Assembly (NCBI GenBank): GCA_949592205.1
Contig: CATIUR010000003.1
Coordinates: forward strand, 163,483,759 to 163,547,758
Length of the DNA stretch: 64,000 nt
Direction: 5' to 3'
Origin: Helichrysum umbraculigerum
Taxonomy: Eukaryota > Streptophyta > Magnoliopsida > Asterales > Asteraceae
The translations under genes and the position numbers were made by a program. Below the pieces are notes generated by a model. It ran no database searches. It was given only the letters and a program-made list of their open reading frames with translations, and had not been told where the DNA came from. Positions 10,137 through 22,378 of this stretch are shown here, piece after piece (positions within the stretch are counted from its first letter, which is position 1; every line of letters begins with the position of its first letter).

Positions 10137-12310
10137 AAATGCGATACGATTTTGTGTAAAGTTAAATTAGGTGAAAAAGGAGTATACGGTGGTGATATTT
10201 TAATCTAAACCAAAGTTAACACACTAATATAGGCAACAAATAAGAAATTTTGATGTTAAATAAAAAAAATAGTTAAAATTTGGTCTCATCAAAAAAATGT
10301 AGCAAAGAATTTATACGCTTTTGGTAAATAATATGAATATGGTTAAATTGTAGCGAAATTTAGAAAGTGGTGTTATGATTTTGAAAGATTTGGAGATTAT
10401 AAATGAACTAGTAAGTGAAACCATGATTGATTTCGCGATATCTCGAACACTTAAAAAAAAAATCCTTGATCGGAAAAAAGTAGCAAAATGCGATACGATT
10501 TTGTGTAAAGTTAAATTAGATGAAAAATGAGTATACGGTGGTGATATTTTAATCTAAACCAAAGTTAACACACTAATATATGCAACAAATAAGAAATTTT
10601 GATGTCAAATAAAAAAAATAGTTAAAATTTGGTCTCATCAAAAAAATGTAGCAAAGAAATTATACGTTTATGGTAGATAATATGAATATGGTTAAATTGA
10701 AGCGAAATTTTAAAATTGGTGTTATTATATTTGAAAGATTTGGAGATGATAAATGAACTAGTAAGTGAAACCATGATTGATTTCGCGATATCTCGAACAC
10801 TTTAAAAAAAAAAAAAAACTTGATCGGAAAAAAGTAGCAAAATGCGATACGAAGTCTATGAGCTGTAGCATATAAGTGCTTGAATGTGTAACTTTTTGTA
10901 AGAGTTGATGAATTAAGTCTATGAGCTGTGTGATTAAGTGTTGAGAGTTTGTTCTTACTGTGTAATCCTTCAACTCAATTTAATATAAATAAGAAAAGCT
11001 TTATTTACGTGATTGTGTTGATTTTCGATTTGATCTTTACGAATTCGATATTAATCTTCAGATTCCGCTAGAGATTGATATTTAGATCGAAACCTATGAG
11101 TGATCCGGTGGATCTACATTGGAGCGAAATTTTGAAAGTGGTGTTATGGTTGTAAACAATTTGGATATGATAAATGAACTAGTAAGTGAAGCCATGATTG
11201 ATTTCGCGATATCTCCACCACTTTAAAAAAAAAAAAAAAAAAACCTTCATCGGAAATTGTAACAAAATACGATACGATTTTGTGTAAATTTAAATGATGT
11301 GAAAAAAGAGTATACGGTGGCGATATTTGCATCTAAACAAAAGTTAACACACTAATATAGACAACGAATAAGAAACTTTGGCGTCGAATAAAAAAAATAG
11401 TTAAAATATGGTCTCATCAAAAAATGTAGCAAAGAAATTATACGATGGAGCGAAATATGAATGTGGTTAAATTGGAGCGAAATTTGTAAAGAGGTGTTAT
11501 GATTGTGAAAGATTTGGAGATAACAAATAAACTAGTAAGTGAAGCTGTGATTAATTTCGCGATATCTCCAACACTTTAAAAAAAACCTTCATCCGAAAAA
11601 TGTAGCGAAATGCGATACGATTTTGTTAAATTTCGAAGAGGTAAACATAGAGTATATGGTGGAGATATTTGCATCAAAACCTAAGTTAACACACTAATAT
11701 AGACAATATATAAGAAATTTTGGCGTCAAATACAAAATAGTTAAAATATGATCTCATTAAAAAAAATGTAACAAATAAATTATACGATTATGCTAGATAA
11801 TATGAATGTGGTTAAATTGGATCGAAATTTAAAAAGTGGTGTTATGATTTTGAAAGATTTGGCGATGATAAATGAAATGATTGATTTCGCAATATCTCCA
11901 ACATTTCAAAAACAACTTCATCGGAAAAATGTAGCAAAATGCAATACGATTTTGTGTAAAATTAAATGAGGTGAAAAATGATTATACGGTGGTGATATTT
12001 GCATCCAAACTAAAGTTATCACACTAATATAGACAACAAATAAGAAAAATTTTGGCGTCAAATAAAAAAAGTAGTTAAACTTTTGTCTCATCAAAAAAAG
12101 TGTTGCAAAGAAATTATACGATTATGCTAGATAATTTGAATGTGGTTAAGTTGGAGCGAAATTTGAAAGTGGTGTTTTGATTGTGAAAGATTCGTAGATG
12201 ATAAATAAACTAGTAAATAAAGCCATGATTGATTCCGCGATATGTTCAACACTTAAAAAATATAAAAATAAAACCTTTATCGAAAAATGTAGCAAAATGC
12301 GTTAGGATTT
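10137..12310 (+). repeat. Tandem repeat array, unit about 350 bp, about six copies
   Basis: Units begin near AAAATGCGATACGATTTTG at about 10137, 10486, 10841, 11265, 11608, 11936 and 12296. Observed spacings run from 327 to 360 bp. Each holds recognisable blocks: GTATACGGTGG, then AACACACTAATATA, then GTCTCATCAAAAAAATGTAGC, then TGATTTCGCGATATCT, then an A-run. Similarity between adjacent units is high but imperfect, so the array is old. The third unit (10841) is interrupted: about 260 bp of unrelated sequence (10850-11112) replaces part of the unit. There is no coding potential. It could be a small satellite or the tandem part of a non-autonomous transposon. Confidence 0.85.
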
Positions 12311-12631
12311 TGACACAACCATCATATATGATTAATGAATGTGAACAAGGTATGTAAAAATTCAAAAAGGGTAGTTATATCATTTTGAATGTATTACATT
12401 CCAATTCCTTTGCTACAAAAATGACACCAAACAAGATTATAAAAATGTTACAATTATTTTCAAAACATTTCGTCAGAACAAATATGCCCTTAAGTATTTA
12501 GTTAGCATTACACTATAAAAATAGGGGTGACATATAAGCTATTCACTTTCTATCATGTATTAGTTAAAGAGAGATATTAGTATTAAATTATTTAATTTGG
12601 AGGACAGGTCGAACTCACAATCATTTTATTT

Positions 12632-13459
12632 TGGGAGAATTACATCTATATCCTTCTAAATGTTTATAATTACATGTATATCCTTCTAAATGTTTATAAT
12701 CACAAGTATATCCTTCTAAACTTCAAAATTACTTATATATCCTTTTAAAACAATGAAATTATCGCATATGTCAAAATAAACAATTTAATTATTCTTAAAT
12801 CATTTTGATATCTAAATTCATCAGAGTGACCATTATACCATTTCATAATGGGGATTTCTTGAACAAAAGAACAAACCCTTGAATCCGTCGATATGCAAAT
12901 TGTAAGGAGATTGAAAATAAGATAGACATTCTTTTCATTAAAATGGGAATTGAAACCTAAAGAATTTATTAGAAGAAAAAAATAATAAAAGAGAAATAAT
13001 TAATCATATCTGATTTCAAAATCAACTTGAAGATAACAAAGAGGATATACGCGCAGTGAACTCTTAATTAGATTTCAACCCTCACTTGATATTATATTAT
13101 TAATTAACTTTGATTTAGATATGCACAAAACAAAATGAAAAGAAATTTGATAAGAACTTTTCACCAGATAACTCTCTTTAAAATCCCTAATACAAATAAC
13201 AATTGGAATTGTTAACACTTGCAGCAAGTCCTGACTTCGTTTTGGGGTGAAGGGTAAAAGAGTCTCATTACTTGTAAATACTACTTTAGATAATAGATTT
13301 TAAGATTAAAAATGATTTAATAATTATTAAATTATTTATTATTTATTTGAATATATATGAGTATTTAAATTGTTTGTGAGGATATAGAAGTAATTTTTAA
13401 GTTTGGAAGGACATACATGTAATTATGAACATTTTTAAGGATATAGATGAAATTATCTC
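12632..13459. mobile_element. Mutator-like MITE with subterminal 30-bp repeats
   Basis: The terminal inverted repeats are GGGAGAATTACATCTATATC at the left and its near complement at the right (GATATAGATGAAATTATCTC). An 8-bp duplication TTTTATTT flanks it (12624-12631 and 13460-13467). Inside the left end a 30-bp unit (core ATATCCTTCTAAATGTTTATA, split by one base in places) is repeated about four times from 12650 to 12760; the right end has diverged inverted copies. No transposase frame is present. Confidence 0.65.
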
Positions 13460-13616
13460 TTTTATTTATTTGGATGGTCAAGCATATAAAAGAATACAAG
13501 GTACAGGGACTTAAAATGTAACTGTATGTAAACTATAGAGACCAATATTGTAATTAACTCAAACCCTAATTTACAGCTATTCTAAAACCCTAATTGAACA
13601 GCTGCTGCAAAAAGGT

Positions 13617-16600
13617 ATGTTCAATTTTCACACCAACAAAAACTCCACTATTTCTAATACCCTAATTGCATTCAAACCTCGTCAAGTCCTTCTTAATACG
13701 AAATCAACAATGTCTGCTTCTGCTTTGAAGGATGAAAATAGCACAAAGATTACATCTCTAACACCTGAATTGAAGTTAAATCTTCATGAATCTATACTTC
13801 AATACCTCAATCGCAACGGATTTAGTAAAAGTGCTAAACGATTTCAGTCGGAAGCTCAAATTCAGGTCCTTATCTCATTCTCAGAACCACACACTCATAC
13901 ACACATATATATATTTATGTAACTGTATGTTATACCCTTATATTCTTATCAGAATCGATTATTGTGAGAAAAAAAACCTGGGTTTCTGAAAAAAAAATTC
14001 CCAAATTCGCAAAAGAAAACCGTTTTTGCGATATATCAACAAAAAAGCTGCTTTGTGCGATATTTCAATAGGAAAAATCGTTTTTTGCGGATTTTTGTTT
14101 TTATTTTAAAGAAGCTGTTTTGCGATTTTTTTATATAAATCCACTTCATTGTAAAACAATCCCGAAAAATCAGACAGGTTTTGCGAGATTTTCCAAGTAA
14201 AAGCTAATTTCTCAACCTGGACTTAATCTTGTGTCCAAGTTTCATGATTGAGTCTACTAATAACCAACTGCTGTTATGGTGAAAGTTACGAGCCCTCTTT
14301 CTACTTTAAATTTGTAAATAGAATAACCTTAAGAAGATTTTAAAGTTGCCTATTAATGATAGTTAAATATTTCACTAAATTAGTTTAGATCAATGTTGTA
14401 GGGTAATCGACATTAGAACTGTTGATGATGATGATGCTTTTTTCTCTTATTGTAGAGTGAGACCTGGAAAACTTCTTCACTTCATTTGGAGGACATATTC
14501 TTCAAATATCATGCCTGGTAAAATGCCAAGACTCATTTATGTCTCATACTTAAAAGTTGCTTGATGCGTTGATCTTAAAAGCTCAACCCTTCAACCATAG
14601 GAAATGTAATTAGTGTTGCCATTTCATGGGTATATTTAGCTATAAACAGGTTGATTCAGGCTATATCTGGTCTCTTATGGTTTAATGGGCAACGTAAAAG
14701 ACATGATTAAAAATGGAACAGGACAAGTGGGTCAAAAGTGACACGAAGTGTATTCAAATGCTTACAATCTTTTATCGGTTAAAGCAATTGGTTTTGTAAC
14801 TTTATTATATGGTTTTTGTAATCATATATTCATGTTTAATACATTTGTAGTAGATTACCCGCGCGATGCGGTGGAATAATATTTGAAAATCGGTAAAAAA
14901 TTATGTGGTTGACTTGTTTGTTTTAATATAATTTTCCTCTATTTATTTTCCTTGAATGCCTACCTTTTGGATGAAAAGGGTACATTTTGGAAATATGAAA
15001 AGGTTCTCTCCTTTTTTTCGTTATTCATATATCACCTACTCTTGAAGCATGGTGAAGATTGCCTAATTCTTCTTGGCATGACTGCTTTTTCTGTTACTGC
15101 TTCATGGTCCTTTCAACTAAAATTTTCTAGAAAAATCAATATAAGCGCCCTTAAATATATGACAACCATGACGCATATCACAATACTAGATAATGAATGC
15201 TGTAAAGGGTACAAAAAGTGGTCATGAGAAAACAAGAATCATACATCATGCTCAAATAAGCTTTTATGTGTATGATAATTAAAAGTTTTTAGTTGAACAG
15301 TTTGGAGAAGCCAATTCACATCATCATGGTATGGTATATTTTGACTAAGTTTCCATCTGTAGAATTATAAGGTTTAAGAGAGAGAATGTGAAACTAAAAA
15401 AGGGACAACATGTTTGCAAGCCAACCTAAACTATATTAGAAAAGCAGTTCTCACCCGAGCATGATTTAACCCTTTACCTGACCTGTTCGTCTTGCCACCT
15501 CTATTTTTAGGGTCTAAAAGTTATTGGCTGCAAACGCATATCCTTGGAATCTATAGTTACTTTCGTACATATTGAATTGAATAACTAACCAACGAAGCCT
15601 TGCATCATTCTTACAAGGCCTTGTTCTTAATGTTTTCTGGCCTATGGTTACTAAAACCACAGTTAGAAATATTATCCAAATGTTATTGTATAAAAAAGCC
15701 AATATAGGAGGCTGTAAACACTTGGGGAGCATATTTTAGGGTATCTTTCAGACCATTCAGCCGTCTTCCTTTTTAGCTGTATCTTCCAGTTTACAGGTTA
15801 CAAATATTTTATTAACAAAATTCAGCTCCATTGACGAGTTTAACTTTCATATGTAGACCTCTAATGTTGCTTTCTATCACTTGACTTGGCATTTTCTATT
15901 TGTTTGTGTACATGCTGTTGTCTCTTGGTCAAACTAGTTAATTTTGTTACCATCCCAATCTCATCAGCTAGAGCTTGTGTTTTGTATGATATGCAGTGAT
16001 GGTGATAGTACGAAGAACACCAGGAAGGAACCAGGTAATTTAGTCAAGACACTGGGTAAGATGTATTTTTGGAGGTGGCAAGCTGTGCAGGTGGTTGAGG
16101 GGTCAAAATGTTTTTCATTTTTGGAATGGAAGGGATCAAAATGTATTTGGGGTCAGAACGAGTACAAGTTTAGTATGGATTGGGTTAGGTCAACCCGAAC
16201 ACACTTCTTTTTTTAAATTGTCTTTATTATGGAGCTTTACAAGTAGTTAACGTTTTAAAATGTATCACAAAAAAATTTTATTACAAAAATAATGTAATCT
16301 ATTTAAGCTATTAGATTTTTCACGTTTGGTTATACTTGGGCGACTTTTGACCTTTTCAACCCATTTGACCCGATAGAGAAAAGATATAAACCCAAAATCA
16401 CCCTATCCACTCATTAATGGTATTTTAAGCTCATGTATACTGGATGTGTTTGTTGCAGTGTTAGGAATTGATAAGCCTATCGAAAAAGATAACGTATGCT
16501 CCAATGAGGAACCTACCAAGAAGAAAAAGAAGAAAAAGGGTACCATTGAGAGTGATAATGGTGCTATTATGGATCAATTAGAAGTAGTTGATAAAAAGGT

Positions 16601-18270
16601 GGTTGAATCTGAAAGAAAGTCTGGCGATGAACTAGAAACTAAACCTAAAAAGAAGAAAACAAAAAATGATTTGGATTCTTCTAGTCAAGCTGATGAAACA
16701 AATATTGATGCGATAAATGGATTGAAGATAGATGATTCATCCAAGAAAACTAAGGAAAAGAGGAAGAATGCTCAACAAGATAAATTAGAGCCTTCTACTA
16801 CTAATGAAAATGGATCAGTAACAGAAGATGATAAAAAAGAGAGAAAAAAGAAGAAAAAAAGGTCTGGTACTGATTCTGCTGTCAATGATGAGGAAGTAAA
16901 CACAGTGAAAACAGATAGCAAAGAAGCTGGAAAAGAAAAACCGAGTTCTAAGAAAAGAAAAAGATCATTGTCTGATGACAATGAAAATGATAATGAATGT
17001 CTAGCTACTGAGGTGACAACTACTGAAGAATCCAAGCGTCAAAAGATCGAAACTTTCAAAGAAGAAAAGAGCAAAAAGGAAGAAATCAATGCACAAGAAA
17101 CAGATGAGCAGCTTAATGGGCAGGCAAATGGGAAACTCGAGATAAATGGTGTGGAGAAATCCGATGCTAAAAAATCCAAAAAGAAACAACGTAACGTTAC
17201 GGATGAGGTATGCATATCTCTTCTTGATCTTTGATTTTCTTATCAAAGAAATGGGCTGGTCATTTGGTAACAGGTTTAGGTCAGGACATGTTATTTTTTG
17301 GCTGGTCAAAACGTTTGGGGTTGGCTTGACCTGTCCACTGAGATACTTTTGCCAAATTGTTTCTCCTTTTCATAAATTCTTAGTGTGTCAAATATGATTA
17401 CAAACAGTTTATATTTCACCTTATTTGTTGATTATAAAGCGTGAGTTATGCATCAAAGTACGTTTGGGGTGATTTTGACTTATAGGCCATTAGACATTTC
17501 ATGCGACTGTGGGCATGTGCTTCTCTCTCTTTTATCTTTCAATGTATGCGCACTTGCTGTTACTTTACCCTTTAATGTTGAGTCAAAAGCAAGAATATTA
17601 TGTAAATTCAATTTGAAAAAGAAGCTGTTTTCATAATTTGGTGTTTTTGCAGCCAAAGACGGTTAATGCATTTAAAAGGGTGAAAATTGATCAAGTGGAA
17701 TTCGCTCACGAGAAATTGCAAGATAATTCGTATTGGGCAAAGGTGATAAATACCCTATTGTTCACAAACTTGTATCACTCAATGTTTTAGACTTCTAGAG
17801 TAAAAGTATAGAGATTATACCACCAAGGCACCAATGATCTTAAATTGCGTACTGCAGGATGGTGCAGAGATTGGTTATGGTGCCAAGGCACAAGAAGTTC
17901 TAGGTCAAGTGAGAGGGAGGTACGTTTAGTTTCTTTACACTTTTGGCCCGCTTTTTATTTATTTTATAATTAGCTATTTTTTGTATTCCATTATAAATAG
18001 AACATACCCGGTGAAGAGTCGAGTTACCACCTTTGGTTTAAACGGCCCATCCAATGGGTCATATATTGTAAATGGGTTTTGATATTAATCAATATCGGCT
18101 TCCTTACAAAGTGGAGGACCGGCCAGGTTGGTTGGATGGGTTATTAAACACTTTGAATCTGCAGGGATTTTCGGCATGAGAAGACAAAGAAGAAGCGTGG
18201 AAGCTATAGAGGAGGTCTAATTGGTTTACAATCTCACTCGATCAAGTTCAATTATTCAGACGAAGAGTGA
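13617..18270 (+). CDS. LisH/SRP40-domain nucleolar protein (NOLC1/SRP40-like), 7 exons
   Basis: Exons by splice sites: 13617-13865, 14456-14517, 15997-16034, 16459-17207, 17653-17742, 17858-17919, 18165-18270 (stop TGA). They join in frame to 451 aa. The N-terminus holds a LisH-type dimerisation motif (LHESILQYLNRNGFSKSAKR, about residues 57-76). The middle exon encodes a long Lys/Glu/Asp/Ser-rich low-complexity tract with many basic nuclear/nucleolar signals (KKKKKKK, KKRKR). The C-terminus, from FKRVKIDQVEF through DNSYW, RGRDFRHEKTKKKRGSYRGG and IKFNY, is the SRP40 C-terminal domain. Family members are nucleolar phosphoproteins linked to ribosome and snoRNP biogenesis; the substrate role here is inferred. 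The first ATG (13617) gives the conserved-looking FKPRQVLL leader; a second in-frame ATG at 13710 is a possible start. Intron 2 (1.5 kb) is AT-rich, with a Helitron-like CCCGCGCGATGCGG hairpin near 14858. Confidence 0.88.
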
Positions 18271-19060
18271 TTCTTGAAGTTTGTGATCAGTTGCTTGCAG
18301 TTTCTGCCGGTCGTTTGTATGAACCAAATGACACTACAGCTATTTGTCGATGTAATCAAATGCCACCATATTTTGATCAACATTACTTGATTCTCCAAAT
18401 ATTATATTAAAAATAATTTTCCTTAATTTAGGTTTGTTTGCGTTCTTGCTTTATTTGTTGATATCGTTGAATCTAGGGCTTCAGATGAGTAAAGGCAAGC
18501 TTGAGAATGATTTGAGCTCGAATAAGTTGAAAATATTCACCTAGAACTAACTTTAATTACTTGAGCTAGCTCAAGCAAGTCGAAGAAGTTCGTCTTATGA
18601 AAGATCAAGCAATTCGATCAAGTAAGGTTTGAGTGTGCTCAAGCAATTTGGTATACTTGTAGTGTATCTTACATTCAAAAGGCATTATTTTATTTTTATA
18701 CATATATATAAAGAAAACGTTAAACAATGTAGAAGGTATAACAACCTCGATAATAAAAAAATAGATATCTTTGTCCGTACTTATCATGGGACAAGAAACG
18801 AAGAAATTTTGTACTATCTTAAAAATGTCAACGAGATATATATCGTGAACTTTAGTGGTTGGTATATTGCAAAGTCTAATTATTTTCGTGTGTTATTATA
18901 ATTAAAGATAATTAAACTCGTAAAAAATATTACGGAGTACTTCTTTTGTCTCATCTTAATTAACGTCAGCATAAATATTTAAATTACGACAAAACTGTTA
19001 CTTTTACCCTTACTATTAAAACAACATGGTATATAAAAACTATATATCCAGTGTATTATA
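18271..19060. other. Intergenic, 3' flank of the SRP40-like gene
   Basis: This contains the probable 3' UTR of the preceding gene, then AT-rich DNA. Short reading frames here show no family resemblance. Nothing else can be supported. Confidence 0.5.
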
Positions 19061-19314
19061 CTCCCTCCGTCCCAAATTAAGTGTTCTGGTTTGAATTTTT
19101 CAGTCTTCCCTTTTCAACTTTGACCTTAAATATATTTGTTTGTGTTATATAATACTTGATGCAAAATATATGTATGGATTGGATTTTAAATATATTTTCA
19201 TTGGTATAATTTTCATAAACTAATATGTAACACAAACAAAAATATTTAAGGTCAAAGTTAAAAAAAAAAAACTTCCAAATCTGATACAGGACACTTAATT
19301 TGGGACGGAGGGAG
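19061..19314. mobile_element. Stowaway-type MITE (1)
   Basis: The terminal inverted repeats CTCCCTCCGTCCCAAATTAA and its complement bound a 254-bp AT-rich element with TA duplications on both sides (19059-19060, 19315-19316). This is the hallmark of Tc1/Mariner-derived Stowaway MITEs. An internal inverted copy of a block (ATATTTAAGGTCAAAGTT) adds to the foldback. Confidence 0.93.
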
Positions 19315-19602
19315 TATAAGGGAACAATAGTTTAATCATTTTCGTTAAAATTTTATTGCATTTGAAAAAAAAAAAAAGTTTTTGTAACAAACAAAAGCAA
19401 TAACATGTAAAATTCAAATTAGAAAAAGAGAGTACAACTATGAAAAAAAGCTGTCACATTAAAGAAAGTCAAGTTCAACCCGAACAACTATGAAAAAAAG
19501 CTGTCACATTAATTTTCATGTATCATGTCTTTTCTATGGTGATATAATATTAATATTAATTAATATAATATATAATATAAAGACATTAGTTAACTTTATA
19601 TA

Positions 19603-19852
19603 CTCCCTCCGTCCCTAATCTATTGTCCACTATTACATTTTGAAATGTACCAAATTAATTGTCCACTTCCATAAATAGATAAGAATAAGGATATAAAGTT
19701 CTTTTTTACCCTTAGTGTATATATATAAGACAAAAAAAATAGGTAAAAAGTAGAGGGTAAAACTGTCATCTTACCAAAAAGTAAGAGAGATGATTATATT
19801 TTCTTAAACTGCGTGTTTTTTGTCTGGGACAATAGAATTGGGACGGAGGGAG
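19603..19852. mobile_element. Stowaway-type MITE (2)
   Basis: A 250-bp element bounded by CTCCCTCCGTCCCTAAT and the complementary GGGACGGAGGGAG, with TA at both sides (19601-19602, 19853-19854). Subterminal blocks (ATTGTCCAC near the left, a matching piece near the right) differ from MITE 1, so it is a different subfamily. It closely resembles the one in the intron at 42296. Confidence 0.93.
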
Positions 19853-19868
19853 TATATATATATATATA

Positions 19869-20691
19869 GGGTAGTGATCAAGGGAGAAGTGCAAAAAATG
19901 GGGGAAGGAGGAAGTAAATCACCACCTTTAATCTCATGAAGTCTATAATAATTGTTGTGGAGGTGCACCCATTTGATCACCTCTATAATTATCAAAACTC
20001 ATTTACCCATTTGCCTCTAAAACAATTTATCTCACAAACGAAAAGTCGAAAAATTATGAAAATTGCACCATTAAATTCAGCGTTTTCTCCTATTCGATTT
20101 AATATCCATTATGACATATTTTCGACGACTTTTTTTTTCCGTTTTTTGGTGGTTTTATGTATACTAACACGTGTGTTAGTAACTTAGTATTACGTTTAGG
20201 GTTTAGGGTTTAGGATTTGGGTTTATGGTTTAGCAAAAGCTCTAAACCCTAAACCCTAACCCCTAAACCCTAAACGTTTTACTAAACCCTAAAACCTAAA
20301 CCCTACTAAACCCTAACCCTAAATCTAATTTATAACAAAAAAGTAACATATATTTTTATAATTTGTAAAACCCACCAAAAAACGAAAAAAACCAAAACTC
20401 GTCTAAAATATGTCATGATGGATCTTAAATCGAAGAGGAGAAAATGCTGAATTTTACGGTGCAATTTTCATAATTTTTTGACTTGTCGTTTGTGAGATAA
20501 TTTTTTTGGGGGGTAAATGAGTTTTCATTGTACACGTGGCATATTCTCATTGGTACTTCCCATGCTTGCATTAGATTCCCATGAAATGCATACCACAATA
20601 ATATGGTGCACCTTAATTTTCTTAGATGAGATGATTAGTTGGATCAACACTTCCCTCTTCCCCCAAAAAAGCTTTTTCTCTCTGGATCATG

Positions 20692-20695
<4 letters not shown>
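19869..20695. mobile_element. Long inverted-repeat element A, telomere-like loop
   Basis: The arms run inward from GGGTAGTGATCAAGGGAGAAG and from its imperfect complement at the right. They pass through a 150-bp block (TCTCACAAACGAAAAGTCGA, TTTTCTCCTATTCGATTT, then ACATATTTTCGACGA) that recurs inverted at 20345-20520. The loop (about 20195-20330) consists of TTTAGGG-type repeats followed by CCCTAAA-type repeats. A CACGTGTG palindrome (TAACACGTGTGTTA, 20165-20178) sits at the loop edge. (TA)n runs flank both ends. It has no coding capacity. The arms are shared with the elements at 20770, 23092 and 34148. Confidence 0.85.

Positions 20696-20769
<74 letters not shown>
20696..20769. repeat. (TA)n microsatellite between elements A and B
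   Basis: About 37 uninterrupted TA dinucleotides lie exactly between two inverted-repeat elements, as if both inserted into, or carry, TA runs at their ends. Confidence 0.97.
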
Positions 20770-20771
<2 letters not shown>

Positions 20772-21779
20772 TAGGTTCTTTTAAGAATGCAAAAAAGTAG
20801 AGAATGAAAGAACCAATATGATTGCTCCATTTCTCTACAAAAACCAATTATATTTTTACCCCCGTGGTTAATTATCTCACAAACCGTAAGTCCATAAATT
20901 ATAAAAATTATATATTCGGAATCAGTGTCTTTTTCTCTTCGATTAGAGATGTCATAAGCTACACTTTCGATGGATTTTTTTCCTTCGTTTTTTTACCGGA
21001 TTCTACAATCTAATCACATGTGATTTATGATAAAAAAAAAAATTAAAATTTGTTCACGATTATTTATTCATGGTATATGTTATTTAACACGTAATTACAA
21101 CTTAATATTCATCCACATTGATAGTTATAAATAAAAAATAAAAAATTGCATTAATTTCATTAAAAATCACATGTGATTGTTATTTGTACATTTAATCACA
21201 AGTGATTTGTTATACAATCACATATGATTTTGTATATAATCACATATGATTTTCATTTAAAAATTGATATTTGATGAGAAATTTACTAATATATGATAAT
21301 TCATGTATGGTTTCAGCTTGATTTTTACTAAATTGTATAATTATAGTCAATGATTTAAAATCCGTATTTTATTACTCTTTAATCACATGTGATTGATACT
21401 TTGATGTTCAATCGCATGTGATTACAACTTAGTTTTCATGTTTTAATTGCTTTAAATCATCAATGATTTGAATTTAAACTATAATCGGAGATATAAGCGG
21501 GTGTGATTATTTTTTAGTGTTAAATCACATGTGATTTCACATTACAAAATTTTAAAACCCAATAAAAATGAAAAAAAACTTTGTCGAAAGTATATCTTGT
21601 TAGATCTAGAATCGAAGAGAAAAAGACGCTGATTCCGAATATGTAATTTTTATAATTTATAGACATACGGTTTGTGAGATATTTAACTTTGAAAAAAAGG
21701 TGAAATTGGGTTTTTGAAATGGAGCAATCCTATTGGTTCCTCCATTCTCCATTTTTTTACCATTCTTTTTTTAACTTTC

Positions 21780-21782
<3 letters not shown>
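20770..21782. mobile_element. Long inverted-repeat element B, palindrome-array loop
   Basis: The left arm (GGTAGGTTCTTTTAAGAATG, later GAACCAATATGATTGCTCC) is matched by the inverted right arm ending at 21782. The inner arms share the block of element A (ATCTCACAAACCGTAAGTC, TCTTCGATT, ACTTTCGATG). The loop carries copies of AATCACATGTGATT or one-base variants at 21012, 21165, 21194, 21216, 21238, 21381, 21410 and 21522. (TA)n runs flank both ends. There is no open frame of interest. Confidence 0.85.

Positions 21783-21865
<83 letters not shown>
21783..21865. repeat. (TA)n microsatellite
   Basis: Over 40 TA dinucleotides abut the right end of element B. Confidence 0.97.
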
Positions 21866-21870
<5 letters not shown>

Positions 21871-22012
21871 AAATTAAAACATAATACCATGGAGGATTAT
21901 TGACCCTTCGATGAGTTCATCATTAAGATCTAACAATTGATATTAAATTCTCGTAATTACAATTTGCACCCCATAATCATATAAGTTATTAAATTTATTA
22001 TATATATATATA

Positions 22013-22378
22013 GGAATGGGATCCTGTGTAAACAAGGAGATAAAAAAAAACGGTGAAAACAGATCTCAGCCCTTGATCTAATCTACCTTGTATATATATA
22101 AAAAATGCGTGGAGATAAAAAAAACGGTGAAAACACTTTTTCCTTCACATTTTTTTTAGTTGTGAACTTTTTTTTATGAAGTAAACCAAAAAACAATAAA
22201 GATTCACACAAAAAAAATATTTTTTGTGGAAAAAAATAAAATAAAGTCAAATCCGAAAACCAAAACAAAAAATTTAAGGTTCACAATTGAAAATTTTAAA
22301 AACTTTCTGTGAACCCAAAACAAAAAAGTAAGGTTCACAATTGAAAAAGTTAAAAACTTGCCGTGAACCCAAAAAAAA
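22013..22378. mobile_element. Left part of inverted-repeat element E
   Basis: It begins next to a TA run with an arm that includes GGAGATAAAAAAAAACGGTG, ACAGATCTCAGCCCTTGATC and a second ACGGTGAAAACAC. The same arm occurs inverted at 29920-30045. Inside are two copies of the GGTTCACAATTGAAAAAGTT unit that makes up the array at 28860-29800. The sequence stops at 22378, where a CTAG and a GC-rich hairpin follow. The simplest reading is that 22379-28856 was inserted into one element spanning 22013-30045. Confidence 0.65.

Noticed and set aside
14850..15240. Separate gene in intron 2 of the SRP40-like gene
   Set aside because: A 91-codon frame here has no family features; it lies between well-defined exons, near a Helitron-like hairpin remnant.
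16772..17309. Minus-strand frames opposite the SRP40-like gene
   Set aside because: They are shadows of the Lys/Glu-rich coding exon; the plus strand has correct splice sites and family domains.
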